Source: Nocardia jiangxiensis NBRC 101359 (GTDB lineage Bacteria; Actinomycetota; Actinomycetes; Mycobacteriales; Mycobacteriaceae). From it: 64,000 nucleotides of DNA. Positions within the stretch are counted from its first letter, which is position 1; every line of letters starts with the position of its first letter. This document shows positions 1-9,154 of the stretch, piece after piece. Position numbers and translations under genes: made by a program. The notes under the pieces are model-generated. The model saw only the letters and a list, made by a program, of their open reading frames with translations, did not search any database and was not told the DNA's origin. The stretch lies in assembly GCF_000308615.1 (NCBI RefSeq), contig NZ_BAGB01000170.1, positions 122,814 through 186,813 on the forward strand, in the 5' to 3' direction.

Positions 1-772
1 TCGCCTCACGCGCCGCGACCTGCTGAGTGGTGTGCACGGTTACCCGCAGTCCTCGTTCGTGTCCGGTTTCGATGCCCGCCCGAAGGAGATCCAGGGGCAA
101 CCGCACCAGCTCGACACCGGCCGGGAAAGCGGGATTCTGCCAGAGGTACTTCGGTGAGTCGTGGTGGGCGCATGCGCCTTCCGAGAGCAGTTTTATCGCG
201 TCGACCTTGCGGTCGGCCAGCTGATGGACCAGGTCGCGCATCTGCTGCACGCCGTCGATCTCGCCGGTGAATCGTGCACGCGCCCAAGGATTGCCGCTGA
301 AGATGGTGGACGCGGGGTGACCGTCGCGTCGGGTGATGCCGCAGCCGGTCGCCAGCAGCCTGGGGCCGCGTAGTGTGCCCGCGGCGATTCGGGCTCGTGT
401 CCCGAGGATCCCGTCGGTCGGATCGCCGACGGATTTGATGGTGGTGACGCCGTGCTGCAGGAACAGATCGAGCCGTCCGGGCAGCTCGTTCTCCTCGAAC
501 GCCTGCATCGATTCCGGATCGGACACCGCGTGGACGTCGTAGAAGTGCAGGTGGGTGTCGATCAGTCCCGGCATCACCCAGGCTCCGGCCGCGTCGACTT
601 CGCGCGTACCACTCAGGGGCTCCGGGGAGACGGCGGCGATCTGTCCACCGTCGATGGCGACGTCGCGCGGCCGGGTGTGCACCTCGTGGCCATCGAATAC
701 GTGCGCACGGCGGATCACGAGATCGTACGTTCCGCGCGCTTCGGTCCGCACGATTGCTGGTTCACAGGCCAC
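1..772 (-). CDS. Amidohydrolase family protein (C-terminus cut by window edge)
   Basis: About 257 N-terminal residues of a metal-dependent hydrolase are present. The chain opens with a beta-rich segment (YDLVIRRAHVFDG), then reaches the metal-binding strand MPGLIDTHLHFYD with the HxH pair typical of the amidohydrolase (imidazolonepropionase/prolidase-like) family. A lysine in DAIKLLSEGACAHHD fits the position of the bridging carboxylated lysine, and NPAFPAGVELV and GHERGLRVTVHT follow. The later His and Asp metal ligands lie off the window. The GTG start at 772 is preceded by AGGAGT at suitable spacing. It is divergent from the HxlR gene, which may control it. Substrate unknown. Confidence 0.85.
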   Translation of the reverse strand, partial: MACEPAIVRTEARGTYDLVIRRAHVFDGHEVHTRPRDVAIDGGQIAAVSPEPLSGTREVDAAGAWVMPGLIDTHLHFYDVHAVSDPESMQAFEENELPGRLDLFLQHGVTTIKSVGDPTDGILGTRARIAAGTLRGPRLLATGCGITRRDGHPASTIFSGNPWARARFTGEIDGVQQMRDLVHQLADRKVDAIKLLSEGACAHHDSPKYLWQNPAFPAGVELVRLPLDLLRAGIETGHERGLRVTVHTTQQVAAREA

Positions 773-913
773 TGCCGCACTCCTGATCGGTCGGTATCTG
801 ATGCGGATCGGGCGCGAGCGGACCCGTCGGTACCACTGCCGGGCATCAATTCCTTACCAGGTTACAAAATAAAACCAAGGATGCAAATATTCCCGCCTCG
901 TATCCTGGGAGGT

Positions 914-1312
914 GTGACCGAGACCCGACTGCCGTTGCACTCCTGCTCGTACACCGAGCAGGTCTTCGGCCTGCTCGGCAAGCGCTGGACCGGACTGCTG
1001 GTCGACCTGCTTCTCCAGCGACCGGCAAGATTCAACGAATTGCACGCCGCGCTGCCCACCCTGTCCAAGCGCGTCCTGAGCGAGCGACTCACCGAACTCC
1101 AGAACGCCGCACTGGTCGAGCGTGAGGTGAATCCCGGGCCGCCGATCACGGCGACCTATCGGCTCACCGAACGTGGTCGTGCGCTCGGCCCGGCGATGGA
1201 TGCGTTACGGGTGTGGGCCGGTGCGCCCGTCGACGAACAGGGGCGCCTGATCCCGCCGGGGGCAGGCACAGACGACACCGCCGAGCGGGACCGCCCCGCT
1301 GCGGTGGAGTAG
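914..1312 (+). CDS. HxlR-family transcriptional regulator
   Basis: A 132-residue winged-helix regulator of the HxlR/MarR-like class. It has an N-terminal cysteine (HSCSYTEQVFGLLGKRW), a recognition-helix region FNELHAALPTLSKRVLSERLTEL, and the wing ending in TYRLTERGRALGPAMDALRVWA. The GTG at 914 puts the conserved Cys near residue 9, as usual. A TATCCT box at 901-906 lies just upstream, so the message could be leaderless; the alternative ATG at 881 would add 11 residues. The divergent spacer holds GGTT...AACC half-sites at 860-876 that could be its operator (inference). Probable target: itself and the divergent amidohydrolase. Confidence 0.85.
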   Translation: MTETRLPLHSCSYTEQVFGLLGKRWTGLLVDLLLQRPARFNELHAALPTLSKRVLSERLTELQNAALVEREVNPGPPITATYRLTERGRALGPAMDALRVWAGAPVDEQGRLIPPGAGTDDTAERDRPAAVE

Positions 1313-1336
1313 ATCTCAGCCACGTGCTGGTCGCAG

Positions 1337-2740
1337 TTACTTTCGCGCCGAACGCCGTGCCCGGGCCAGCCTGCCGTGCAGAGACTGCTCGATCGCGGCG
1401 GCGCGGGCGGATTCCTTGCCGTAGAGCAGGCCGTAGGTGAAGCCGTTGCCGCCGGAGAGGTGGGCCTGGATGCCGAGCGTGCGCAGTTCGCCGCGCGCGA
1501 CAACGGCATCGTGGTGGTCGCCGAGTAGTTTCTGGAGCTTCTTCATCCGCCGGGCGTCCTTCCGGTGACCGGTCGCCTCCGCCGCGTACCGGCTGCGTTT
1601 CGCCGCCTTGCGTACCTCGTGCAGACCGCGATCGGTGCCGAGGCTGTCGACCCTGCCGAAGGCGCGCTCGACGCGGCGGTGCGTCTTGCGCAGTGCCTTC
1701 GCTTCTCGTTTGCTGCTCATCGGCAGTGAATCGACGTCCTCGAGACTGTTCAGCAGCGTGAAGTAGCGCTCGCTGTGCAAGGCATCTATGACGTGATCGC
1801 GGGCAGTGGCGCGACGACGGGCGAATGTCCGGGTGAGCTCTCGGCGCACATCGCCGAGCACCAATTCGTCCGGCAACGCGTCGAGCTGGTCGACGAGATG
1901 CCCCTGTAAGACGTCGATATCCCGCGCCTCGCCCAAAACCCCTGCCAGCCACTTCAATTCGTCACGCAGCGGTCGAGATCCCCCGAACGCCTGCAGCACG
2001 CTGCGCAGTCGGCGACCGGCCACTCGCATCTGGTGCACCGAGTCGGGGGCTTGCCGGCGGACTCGCGTGTCCTGCCTGATCATCTCGTCCAGTTGCGTAC
2101 GGAAGTATCGGGAGACCGCGCGCTTCGGCAACGGCCGAGGGGTGATGCGGTCGCCGAGCACGTGTAACAGCTTCGGTGGGCTGTCCAGCGGTTTCCCGAG
2201 CCTGGTCTCGACGGCGTCGAATACGGTCCGGTCGCCACCGACCAATTCGACCTCCGCCTCCTGCCACGCCTGGACGGTCGAGGACCGGCCGAGCGTCTGG
2301 GCCGACACCTCGTCGGCGACGACCTCCGCGGACACGTCATCCCGGACGTCCAGCAGACGCCACTGCCGCCGTTTGGTCCGGATGTGCGCGACCGGTGTCA
2401 GCGGCTCGCCCCTGGCGATCCCCTCTACGACCTCGGCCAGCTCGCGCGGCACGCCCGCGGCCGCGTCGCCGGGCGGCATGCGGATCTCCTCCCGGCTGTC
2501 GCTGTTCTGCGCAGACGGCAGCTTCAAATGCCAGCCCGCATCGGCGCCACCGGTCCTGCGACGCAGCGTGATACCTCTGGCGGCCAGCCTGAGGTCGGCC
2601 GTGTCGTAGTAGACGGCATCGAGCAGCTGCTGCTCCGGGGTCGGGTCGAGTGTCATCCCCGCAATGCCATCGAGCGCCGCGCCACCCGTGTCGGGCAACC
2701 GGTATTTGCGTTCCGTCTCTTTCGCTCGAGTGACCACCAT
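1337..2740 (-). CDS. CYTH-CHAD domain protein
   Basis: 467 residues with two domains. The N-terminal CYTH (triphosphate tunnel metalloenzyme) domain, about residues 1-205, shows the ExExK signature in ETERKYRL, followed by YYDTADLRLAARGITLRRR and HLKLP. The C-terminal CHAD domain, about 210-460, is an all-helical histidine- and arginine-rich module (VHQMRVAGRRLRSVLQAF, LHEVRKAAKRSRYAAE). CHAD domains bind polyphosphate and CYTH domains handle triphosphate groups, so a polyphosphate-linked role is likely but unproven. The start at 2740 places the CYTH motif at residue 8, the normal position. It lies downstream of a lipoprotein gene on the same strand. Confidence 0.9.
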   Translation of the reverse strand: MVVTRAKETERKYRLPDTGGAALDGIAGMTLDPTPEQQLLDAVYYDTADLRLAARGITLRRRTGGADAGWHLKLPSAQNSDSREEIRMPPGDAAAGVPRELAEVVEGIARGEPLTPVAHIRTKRRQWRLLDVRDDVSAEVVADEVSAQTLGRSSTVQAWQEAEVELVGGDRTVFDAVETRLGKPLDSPPKLLHVLGDRITPRPLPKRAVSRYFRTQLDEMIRQDTRVRRQAPDSVHQMRVAGRRLRSVLQAFGGSRPLRDELKWLAGVLGEARDIDVLQGHLVDQLDALPDELVLGDVRRELTRTFARRRATARDHVIDALHSERYFTLLNSLEDVDSLPMSSKREAKALRKTHRRVERAFGRVDSLGTDRGLHEVRKAAKRSRYAAEATGHRKDARRMKKLQKLLGDHHDAVVARGELRTLGIQAHLSGGNGFTYGLLYGKESARAAAIEQSLHGRLARARRSARK

Positions 2741-2790
2741 GTCGGTCGGATACCACGAAGTTCGGCCGCCAATCGCAGCTCGAACGATAC

Positions 2791-3240
2791 TTATCCGCCG
2801 AAGCCGATCAGCCCGTCGGCGAGTGTGCCGATCTGCAGGGCTTCCAGCGCCTGCCGACGCGTATCGGGGCAGTTCTGCGTCGTGATGCGGTCCACGATCG
2901 TGCGATCCGCGATCACCTGTGTGTTGAGCCCGCCGTTGCGGGCGGCCCAATCGTGCACGATGAAATTGAAGTCCGCCTTGCGGACCGTGGGTCCCTGATT
3001 GCGCCACTCGCCGATCTTCGGAGAGATCATGTCGCACAACTGCTTTGCCGCCTCCGGAGTCACCCGGTCGGGGCGCGGGATATCCGCTGTCGCGGACGGG
3101 GAGACGAAGGTGATGGTGATGCCCGAGTGCGAGGTCGGTGTCGTGGGCAGCGGACCGGCGCCGTCGGTGCAGCCGGTCACCGCGGCCAGGCACACCAGCG
3201 CTGCGGTGAGTGCGATGGTCGTCTGTCGGATCGGATACAT
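2791..3240 (-). CDS. Putative lipoprotein
   Basis: A 149-residue secreted protein with a short basic N-terminus (MYPIRQTT), a hydrophobic core and a lipobox ending LAAVTGC at about residue 24, so it should be lipid-anchored outside the membrane. The mature part starts with a Thr/Ser/Pro linker and continues into a small domain with two cysteines (KQLCDMISPKIGEW, TTQNCPDTRRQALEAL). That layout recalls actinobacterial DUF3558-like lipoproteins, but I do not firmly place it. GTGGGGA sits 7 nt upstream of the chosen ATG; another ATG is 6 nt earlier. The family's function is unknown. Confidence 0.8.
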   Translation of the reverse strand: MYPIRQTTIALTAALVCLAAVTGCTDGAGPLPTTPTSHSGITITFVSPSATADIPRPDRVTPEAAKQLCDMISPKIGEWRNQGPTVRKADFNFIVHDWAARNGGLNTQVIADRTIVDRITTQNCPDTRRQALEALQIGTLADGLIGFGG

Positions 3241-3445
3241 ATGCATTCCCCACGGCCGGAGTTCATCCAATTGTCCAGCGATACCGCGCATTCCGCGCGG
3301 CAATCGGACGAGATCTCGGACAGGGCAGCTCGGGCCCGCAGGCTTGTACCGGCTGCCGGCCGCCTCTCCGGTTGCGCGTGACCGCGTAGGAGCGCCGCAA
3401 GCGTTGCGCCAGGATGGTGCAAGAGGGGCCGAAAATTATTGGGTC

Positions 3446-4975
3446 ATGGATGAATTCGATGTAGTAGTGGTGGGCGCCGGGCCGGTCGGTCTCTTCCTTG
3501 CCTGTGAGCTGGGTCTGGCCGACTGTGCGGTCCTGGTGCTCGAGCGGGAGGCTGAGCTCGGCTCGCCGTGGCGGGTGGAGCCGCTCGGGATGCGGGGTTT
3601 GTTCGCCACCTCGGCCGAGGCGTTCTACCGCCGCGGGATGCTGGGTGCCCTGCTGAAAGCGACGGGCGTCCCCGATGATTCCGGCGAGAATTCCGAGGGA
3701 GACGGACTCTCGGCCCCGCCCATGGCAGGTCACTTCGCCGGTATGGAACCCGATCCGGCCGATATCGACCTCGCCGCACTGCCGTTCCGGCTGCCCAGCC
3801 CGGCGCCGGACGCCATGGTGGCCAGCCTGGACGCGGTCGAAACGGTGCTGTCGCAGCGGGCAGCCGAGCTCGGTGTGCAGATCAGGCGCGGCGCCTCGGT
3901 CTCGGCCCTCACACAGGACGAGAACGGTGTGGTCGTGCGGGCCGGCGACCACGAATACGCCGCGCGCTGGGTTGTCGGATGCGATGGCGGACGCAGCGCG
4001 GTGCGCAAGCTCGCAGGGTTCGATTTCGTGGGCACCGAACCGCAGTTCACCGGCTACATCGCGCTCACCACCATCGCCGATCCGGAGAAGCTGGGCTCCG
4101 GGATGATCAACCGGACGCAAACCGGCACGTACGTGCGAATGTTCGCGGACGGGCAGATCGGCATGATGGATTTCGACGGCGGCGCCTTCGACCGCACACA
4201 GCCGCCGACCTGCGAGCATTTGCAGGCGGTGCTGCGCCGGGTATCGGGCACCGACGTGACGCTGACCGAGGTCCAACTCGCCTCGAGTTTCACCGATCGG
4301 GCGAAGCAGACGACGACCTACCGGCAGGGACGCGTCCTGCTCGCGGGCGACGCCGCGCACATCCATTCCCCGCTCGGCGGGCAGGGCCTCAACACCGGGC
4401 TCGGCGACGCGATGAACCTGGGCTGGAAACTTGCGGCGACCGTGCACGGGACGGCGCCGGACGGACTGCTCGACACCTACACCGGCGAACGTCATCCGAT
4501 CGGCGCGCGGGTGCTCGATTGGTCGCGGGCTCAGGTGGAGGTGATGCGGCCGAGCCCGCATGCCCGCGCGGTCCAAGCGGTCATCCGCGACCTGATCGCG
4601 ACTCGGGACGGGGCAACCTATGTGTTCCAGAAGGTTTCGGGCTCATCGATCCGCTACGACCTGGGCAGCGAGCATCCGCTGATCGGCTGCAGCGCACCGG
4701 ATTTCCGTCTCGTGGACGGCACCCGGCTGGGTGACCTGATGCGGGACGGGCATGGCGTCACACTCGATTTCACCACCGACCGATGCCTGCGAGGTTCGGT
4801 GACGGGCTGGGCGGATCGGATCCGGTATGTCGCCGGGCCGGTGCGAAACGGCCTCGGATTCGGCGCTGTGCTCATCCGGCCCGACGGAATCGTCGCGTGG
4901 GCCGGTGACCGCGCCCCCGACCGGGCAGCGTTCGAGCGAGCCGCCGGTCACTGGTTCGGCAGTCCGGAAGTATGA
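3446..4975 (+). CDS. FAD-dependent monooxygenase (phenol/aromatic hydroxylase type)
   Basis: A 509-residue class A flavoprotein hydroxylase. The Rossmann dinucleotide fingerprint VVVVGAGPVGLFLACEL is at residues 6-22. The DG motif VVGCDGGRSAVRKLAG lies near 175, and the FAD ribityl-binding GD motif GRVLLAGDAAHIHSPLGGQG near 295-315, followed by LNTGLGDAMNLGWKLA. The C-terminal 100 residues form the thioredoxin-like domain common in PheA/MhpA-like aromatic hydroxylases and polyketide oxygenases. It would hydroxylate an aromatic substrate with NAD(P)H and oxygen. The ATG lies six codons before the Rossmann motif. It stands alone on the plus strand; substrate unknown. Confidence 0.88.
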   Translation: MDEFDVVVVGAGPVGLFLACELGLADCAVLVLEREAELGSPWRVEPLGMRGLFATSAEAFYRRGMLGALLKATGVPDDSGENSEGDGLSAPPMAGHFAGMEPDPADIDLAALPFRLPSPAPDAMVASLDAVETVLSQRAAELGVQIRRGASVSALTQDENGVVVRAGDHEYAARWVVGCDGGRSAVRKLAGFDFVGTEPQFTGYIALTTIADPEKLGSGMINRTQTGTYVRMFADGQIGMMDFDGGAFDRTQPPTCEHLQAVLRRVSGTDVTLTEVQLASSFTDRAKQTTTYRQGRVLLAGDAAHIHSPLGGQGLNTGLGDAMNLGWKLAATVHGTAPDGLLDTYTGERHPIGARVLDWSRAQVEVMRPSPHARAVQAVIRDLIATRDGATYVFQKVSGSSIRYDLGSEHPLIGCSAPDFRLVDGTRLGDLMRDGHGVTLDFTTDRCLRGSVTGWADRIRYVAGPVRNGLGFGAVLIRPDGIVAWAGDRAPDRAAFERAAGHWFGSPEV

Positions 4976-5143
4976 CTCGCATCTGCTTGCCGCCGACGGA
5001 ATGTTCGCCGACCTCGCCGCGACGACCGGACCCGAATCGGTGACCGCGCAGAGATGAATTCTGCTTTCGGCGGCACGCGAATTCCCTCGGCGGCAAGCGC
5101 TTTCGCGAGCATTCACCAGTTCGGGCGAAGGTGATGAATCCGG

Positions 5144-5362
5144 TTGCGCAGGGATGGACCGGCGATAGTGGACCCCGGCCCGCACGCGGGCGAACTCCGC
5201 AATATGTGGAAGCCGACCCAGCAGGACGGGCTGTGGTTCCACTGCGGCAATCTGCATCAGTCCCGGCACTGTTCGCTGTATCTCGGGTTGCAGCTCAAAG
5301 CGCGCTACGAGAGTGTCCCCACGCCGGTCTACGGACTGCCGGAATTCCACCACCTGAGCTGA
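5144..5362 (+). pseudogene. C-terminal remnant of a flavin-containing monooxygenase
   Basis: About 70 codons read VDPGPHAGELRNMWKPTQQ, then LWFHCGNLHQSRHCSLYLG and LQLKARYESVPTPVYGLPE, which I recognise as the extreme C-terminus of Baeyer-Villiger/FMO-type monooxygenases (usually about 600 residues). No FAD or NADPH-binding part is found upstream: the adjacent sequence belongs to the FAD hydroxylase gene. It is therefore a stump left after a deletion, not a functional gene. The rest of 4976-5415 shows nothing else. Confidence 0.65.
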
Positions 5363-5415
5363 CCGGTTCCGCGCAACGGCCGGGTCGCGCATGCCGCGTG
5401 ACCGGCCTGCACTCT

Positions 5416-6525
5416 TCACGCGCGTGTGACGTCGTGTGCGGCGAGAAGGCGGTCCGCGGTGTCCTCGACGGTGGGCATCGCGGCGATCTCGGCGGCCACC
5501 GCCCGAGCCGAGCGGGTCAGGTCCGCGTCGGTGATCAGTGTATCGAGATGTGCCGCAGTGATTTTGGATGCCGGGACGGACAGGCCCGCGCCGCGATTCT
5601 CGACCGATTCCGCGTTCCAGCGGCGGTCCCCGGGCGCGGGTGTGGCCAATTGCGGGATGCCCGCGCGCAGGGCGGCGAGCACCGAACCGGCGCCGCCGTG
5701 GTTGACCATCGCGGTGCAGGTGGGCAGGGCACGGTGCAGGGCGATCCAGCCGACGGTGTGCACGTTGCGGGGCAGACGTGCGGAGCTCGCGATGGCACGG
5801 TTCGGGCGGACGATGACGATGTCCGCGTCCACCTGCGGGGCGGCGCGCAGCACCGCGCGCAGCATGGCGTCGGGCCCGTCGCCGAGCATGGTGCTGCGAG
5901 TCACGACGATGCGTGGCCGCACCGGCGGGTCGTGGAACTCCGGGGGGACCGGCGCGCCCGATGGCGCATACGGGGTGTACCGCAGGGGCCAACCGGGGAC
6001 CGACACGATACTGGGCGGGGCGAGCGACAGGGTCGTCGCCGCGGCGGGCTCGTCCCGACCGCACAGCAGCCGTAACAGCTCTCGGCGGATCAACGTGCCG
6101 TTGTCGAGGGCGATGTTGTGCAACACGGTCGGCACACCGATCCGGGCCGCCACGATCGCCGCTGCGGCGGCGAAGGGTTCGTGGACGACCAGATCGGGCT
6201 GGAACCGTTCGGCGGTTCTGGTGAGTGGGGCGATCATCGGTTTGTTGGTCACCGCGAAGACATGGGCGCCGCCGCGGGGGTCGGCCCTGCCGGTCATCGA
6301 TCGCACTGCCAGGACCGGATGCAGGCCCAGCCCCTGCGCCACCGCCCGCACATTTCCGATGCCGGGCGCGATATCGACAGCATCGATATCGTCGGCGACC
6401 GCGGCGACTGCTGCGCCGCCGCTGGCCACCAGAACATCGTGTCCGCGATCGCGAAAGCATCGTGCCAGCGGCATCATCGGGAACAGATGCCCGATCAACG
6501 GTGTCGCAGTGAACAGGATCCTCAC
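5416..6525 (-). CDS. Glycosyltransferase, MGT/UGT-like (GT-B fold)
   Basis: A 369-residue GT1-type glycosyltransferase of the kind that decorates macrolides and other secondary metabolites. The N-terminal acceptor domain begins MRILFTATPLIGHLFPMMPLA with the catalytic-type His of the GH(L)FP motif. The C-terminal donor domain carries the NHGGAGSVLAALRAGIPQL signature for nucleotide-sugar binding, and PAPGDRRWNAESVENRGAG closes the site. At 369 residues it is a little shorter than the usual 390-420. The GTG start overlaps the stop of a small upstream reading frame (GTGA), implying translational coupling. No aglycone pathway is visible nearby. Confidence 0.88.
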   Translation of the reverse strand: MRILFTATPLIGHLFPMMPLARCFRDRGHDVLVASGGAAVAAVADDIDAVDIAPGIGNVRAVAQGLGLHPVLAVRSMTGRADPRGGAHVFAVTNKPMIAPLTRTAERFQPDLVVHEPFAAAAAIVAARIGVPTVLHNIALDNGTLIRRELLRLLCGRDEPAAATTLSLAPPSIVSVPGWPLRYTPYAPSGAPVPPEFHDPPVRPRIVVTRSTMLGDGPDAMLRAVLRAAPQVDADIVIVRPNRAIASSARLPRNVHTVGWIALHRALPTCTAMVNHGGAGSVLAALRAGIPQLATPAPGDRRWNAESVENRGAGLSVPASKITAAHLDTLITDADLTRSARAVAAEIAAMPTVEDTADRLLAAHDVTRA

Positions 6526-6653
6526 GACGCCCGGCCTCGGTCGGGCCCGCCGGTAGCCGAGACCCGTCCGATCTCGACGCTGTAGGGGCCACCATCCGAC
6601 ACGACAACAGTCTTCACGGTGTCGATACTGCCGCGCCGGTAGCCCGACTGCAT
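6522..6653 (-). CDS. Small reading frame coupled to the glycosyltransferase
   Basis: A 43-codon frame (MQSGYRRGSIDTVKTVVVSD...) ends with a TGA inside the GTGA overlap with the glycosyltransferase start. The frame stays open upstream (AEEFIDSTAKYPTAEVHDS) as far as the end of the oxidoreductase gene, but no good start or ribosome-binding site is seen there. It may be a short coupled leader or the tail of a truncated gene; the product is not recognised. Confidence 0.35.
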   Translation of the reverse strand: MQSGYRRGSIDTVKTVVVSDGGPYSVEIGRVSATGGPDRGRAS

Positions 6654-6744
6654 GGAATCGTGCACCTCGGCCGTCGGGTACTTCGCCGTCGAGTCGATGA
6701 ATTCCTCGGCCGCATTGCGAGTTTCGGTATCTACACGAGTCGCG

Positions 6745-9066
6745 TCACTGGGAGCGTTCGATGGTGACCTTCAGGTTCTTCATGATCGGCTGGTCGCTCT
6801 GCGTGCTGTAGTCGCCTATCGCGCACAGTACGTTGAGTTCGGGCATGTAACCGGCGGCGCAACCGCGCGGGATGTCGTAGGGAATCGCCTTGTAGCGCTG
6901 CACCGATCGAGTGCTCCCGTCCCGGGCGAAGCTGGTGATGTCGACCTCGTCGAACAGTTCCAGGCCGCGATCGCGCATGTCGTGCTCGTTCATGAACACG
7001 AGGGTGCGCAGGTTCTGCACGCCCCGGTAGCGGTCGTTGTCGGAGTAGATGGTGGTGTTCCACTGGTCGTGCGAGCGCATGGTGGTCAGGGTCAGCGTGC
7101 CCGGTTCCGCGGTGAGGTCGGGCAGGTCGGCGGCGGAGAATTCGGCCTTGCCGGACGGGGTGAGGAAGACCAGTTCGCGGGCGGGCTGTCTGATCCGGAA
7201 GCCGAGCGGCAGCCGCACGCGGCGATTGAAGTCCTCGAAGCCGTCCAGAACTTCGGCCATCGTGTCGCGAATCCGGTCGTAGTCCTCGACGTAGTGGTCC
7301 CACGGCGTCCTGCTGTGCGGCAGCGCGGCCTCGGCGATACCGGCGATGATGGCGGGTTCGGACCGAAGCTGGTGTGAGGCAGGCTTTTTCATGCCCTTGG
7401 ACAGATGCACCATCGCCATCGAATCCTCGACGGAGGTCTGCTGCAGGCCGCCGCGCTGTTCGTCGCGTTCGGTGCGGCCCAGGCAGGGCAGGATCAGTGC
7501 CTGCCTGCCGTGCACCAGGTGGCTGCGGTTGAGCTTCGTGCTGACCTGGACGGTCAGTTCGCACCGCCGCAACGCGTCGAAGGTGTAGGCGGTGTCGGGG
7601 GCGGCGAGCGCGAAATTGCCGCCCATACCCACGAAGACCTGCACGTCACCGCGATGCATGGCCTCGATGGTGGCCACGGTGTCGAGCCCGTACGCGCGCG
7701 GCGGATCGATCCCGCACACCGTGCCGAGCCGATCCAGGAACGCCGCGGTCGGGCGGTGATCGATTCCGCAGGTGCGGTTGCCCTGCACGTTGCTGTGCCC
7801 GCGCACGGGGGAGGGGCCGGCGCCCTCGCGGCCCAGATTGCCGCGCAACAGCAGCAGATTCACGATCTCACGGACCGTGTCGACCCCGTGCTCGTGCTGG
7901 GTGATGCCCAGGCACCAGCTGATGATCGACCGGTCGGCGTCGCAGTAGATCCGCGCTGCCTTGCGGATCTGCGCCTCGCTCAGCGCGGACTGCTGCTCGA
8001 TCTGCGTCCACGGCGTGGCTTCCACCTTCGCGCGGTAGACATCGAAGCCGGTGGTGTGGCGCTCGATGAACTCGCGGTCCAGCGCCTTGGGATCGGTGTG
8101 CGACTCCTCGAGTACAGCCTTGGCGATGCCCCGCAGGACCGCGAAGTCGCCGCCGATGCGGGTCTGCAGATTCATCGTGCCGATGGGCGTGGCTCGGAAG
8201 GTCGCCATCCGGGCGAATTCGTGCGGGATGATGGTGCGCCGCGAACCGGCCTCGATCAGTGGGTTGATGTGCACGATCCGTGCGCCCCGCCGGTTGGCCT
8301 CGGCCAGTGCGGTGAGCATGCGCGGGGCGTTGGAGGCGGCGTTGACGCCCATGATGAACAGCGCGTCGGTGCTCTCCCAATCCTCCAGGTCGCAGGTGCC
8401 CTTGCCGGTGCCCAGGGATGCTTGCAGCGCGCGACCACTGGCCTCGTGACACATGTTGGAGCAGTCGGGCAGATTGTTGGTGCCCAGTTCGCGGGCCAGG
8501 AGTTGGTAGAGGAACGTGGCCTCGTTGCCGAGACGGCCCGAGGTGTAGAACGAGGCCCGGTCGGGATCGTCGAGTTCGCGCAGCGCCCGTCCGACGACCT
8601 CGAACGCCTGGCTCCAGGTGATCGGGACATAGCGGTCGCTGTCCGCGTCGTAGCGCATCGGCTCGGTGAGCCGGCCCTGGTTCTCCAGGTCGTGCTCGCT
8701 CCAGCCGGCCAGTTCGGTCACGGTGTGCGCGGCGAAGAACTCGGCCCCGACGCGCTTGTGGGTCATCTCCCAGGTGACGTGCTTGATCCCGTTCTCGCAG
8801 ATGTCCAGATGGATGCCCTTGATCGAGTCGGGCCAGGCGCATCCCGGACAGTCGAACCCGCCGTTCTCGTGATTCATCCTCATGATGGCCAGGGGCCCCA
8901 GCAACGGCTCGTGTTCCTGGCCGATCATGAACTCGGTGACCGACCTGGCCGCACCCCACCCGGCGGCGGGATGGTCGTAGGGCCGGAACTTCGGCACCGC
9001 CGTGGCGTCCTTCGCGCCGCTGGGCCCGGAATCCGCGCCGGACCGGTTGGTGAAATCGATGGCCAT
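6745..9066 (-). CDS. FdhF/YdeP-family molybdopterin oxidoreductase
   Basis: 773 residues, the usual size for the YdeP (formate dehydrogenase alpha-like) family, which carries a bis-MGD cofactor. Only a CPGC pair (Cys73, Cys76) is present at the N-terminus instead of the four-cysteine cluster motif of classical formate dehydrogenases, as is typical of this branch. LPDCSNMCHEASGRALQ, near residue 205, is the molybdenum-ligand region. Later blocks (SWCLGITQHEHGVD, LLLLRGNLGREGAG, PVRGHSNVQGNRTCG, NEHDMRDRGLE) are family hallmarks. AAGGGA lies upstream of the ATG. Its role is usually given as acid-resistance- or stress-linked; the physiological substrate is unknown. No fdhD or Mo-cofactor genes are adjacent. 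Confidence 0.9.
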   Translation of the reverse strand: MAIDFTNRSGADSGPSGAKDATAVPKFRPYDHPAAGWGAARSVTEFMIGQEHEPLLGPLAIMRMNHENGGFDCPGCAWPDSIKGIHLDICENGIKHVTWEMTHKRVGAEFFAAHTVTELAGWSEHDLENQGRLTEPMRYDADSDRYVPITWSQAFEVVGRALRELDDPDRASFYTSGRLGNEATFLYQLLARELGTNNLPDCSNMCHEASGRALQASLGTGKGTCDLEDWESTDALFIMGVNAASNAPRMLTALAEANRRGARIVHINPLIEAGSRRTIIPHEFARMATFRATPIGTMNLQTRIGGDFAVLRGIAKAVLEESHTDPKALDREFIERHTTGFDVYRAKVEATPWTQIEQQSALSEAQIRKAARIYCDADRSIISWCLGITQHEHGVDTVREIVNLLLLRGNLGREGAGPSPVRGHSNVQGNRTCGIDHRPTAAFLDRLGTVCGIDPPRAYGLDTVATIEAMHRGDVQVFVGMGGNFALAAPDTAYTFDALRRCELTVQVSTKLNRSHLVHGRQALILPCLGRTERDEQRGGLQQTSVEDSMAMVHLSKGMKKPASHQLRSEPAIIAGIAEAALPHSRTPWDHYVEDYDRIRDTMAEVLDGFEDFNRRVRLPLGFRIRQPARELVFLTPSGKAEFSAADLPDLTAEPGTLTLTTMRSHDQWNTTIYSDNDRYRGVQNLRTLVFMNEHDMRDRGLELFDEVDITSFARDGSTRSVQRYKAIPYDIPRGCAAGYMPELNVLCAIGDYSTQSDQPIMKNLKVTIERSQ

Positions 9067-9154
9067 CACAGATCCCTTCGACGAAGTGCGCGTGCGGGTG
9101 GTGTGAAGCGCTCCGGCCATGAGTTCGACGTCAGGGGGCTCACGGTGGTCCGAA

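Noticed and set aside
4643..6607. A 654-codon open frame on the minus strand across the FAD hydroxylase and glycosyltransferase genes
   Set aside because: It runs antisense to one strong gene and out of frame with another, and its protein is Arg/Pro-rich with no motif. It is a by-product of high GC content.
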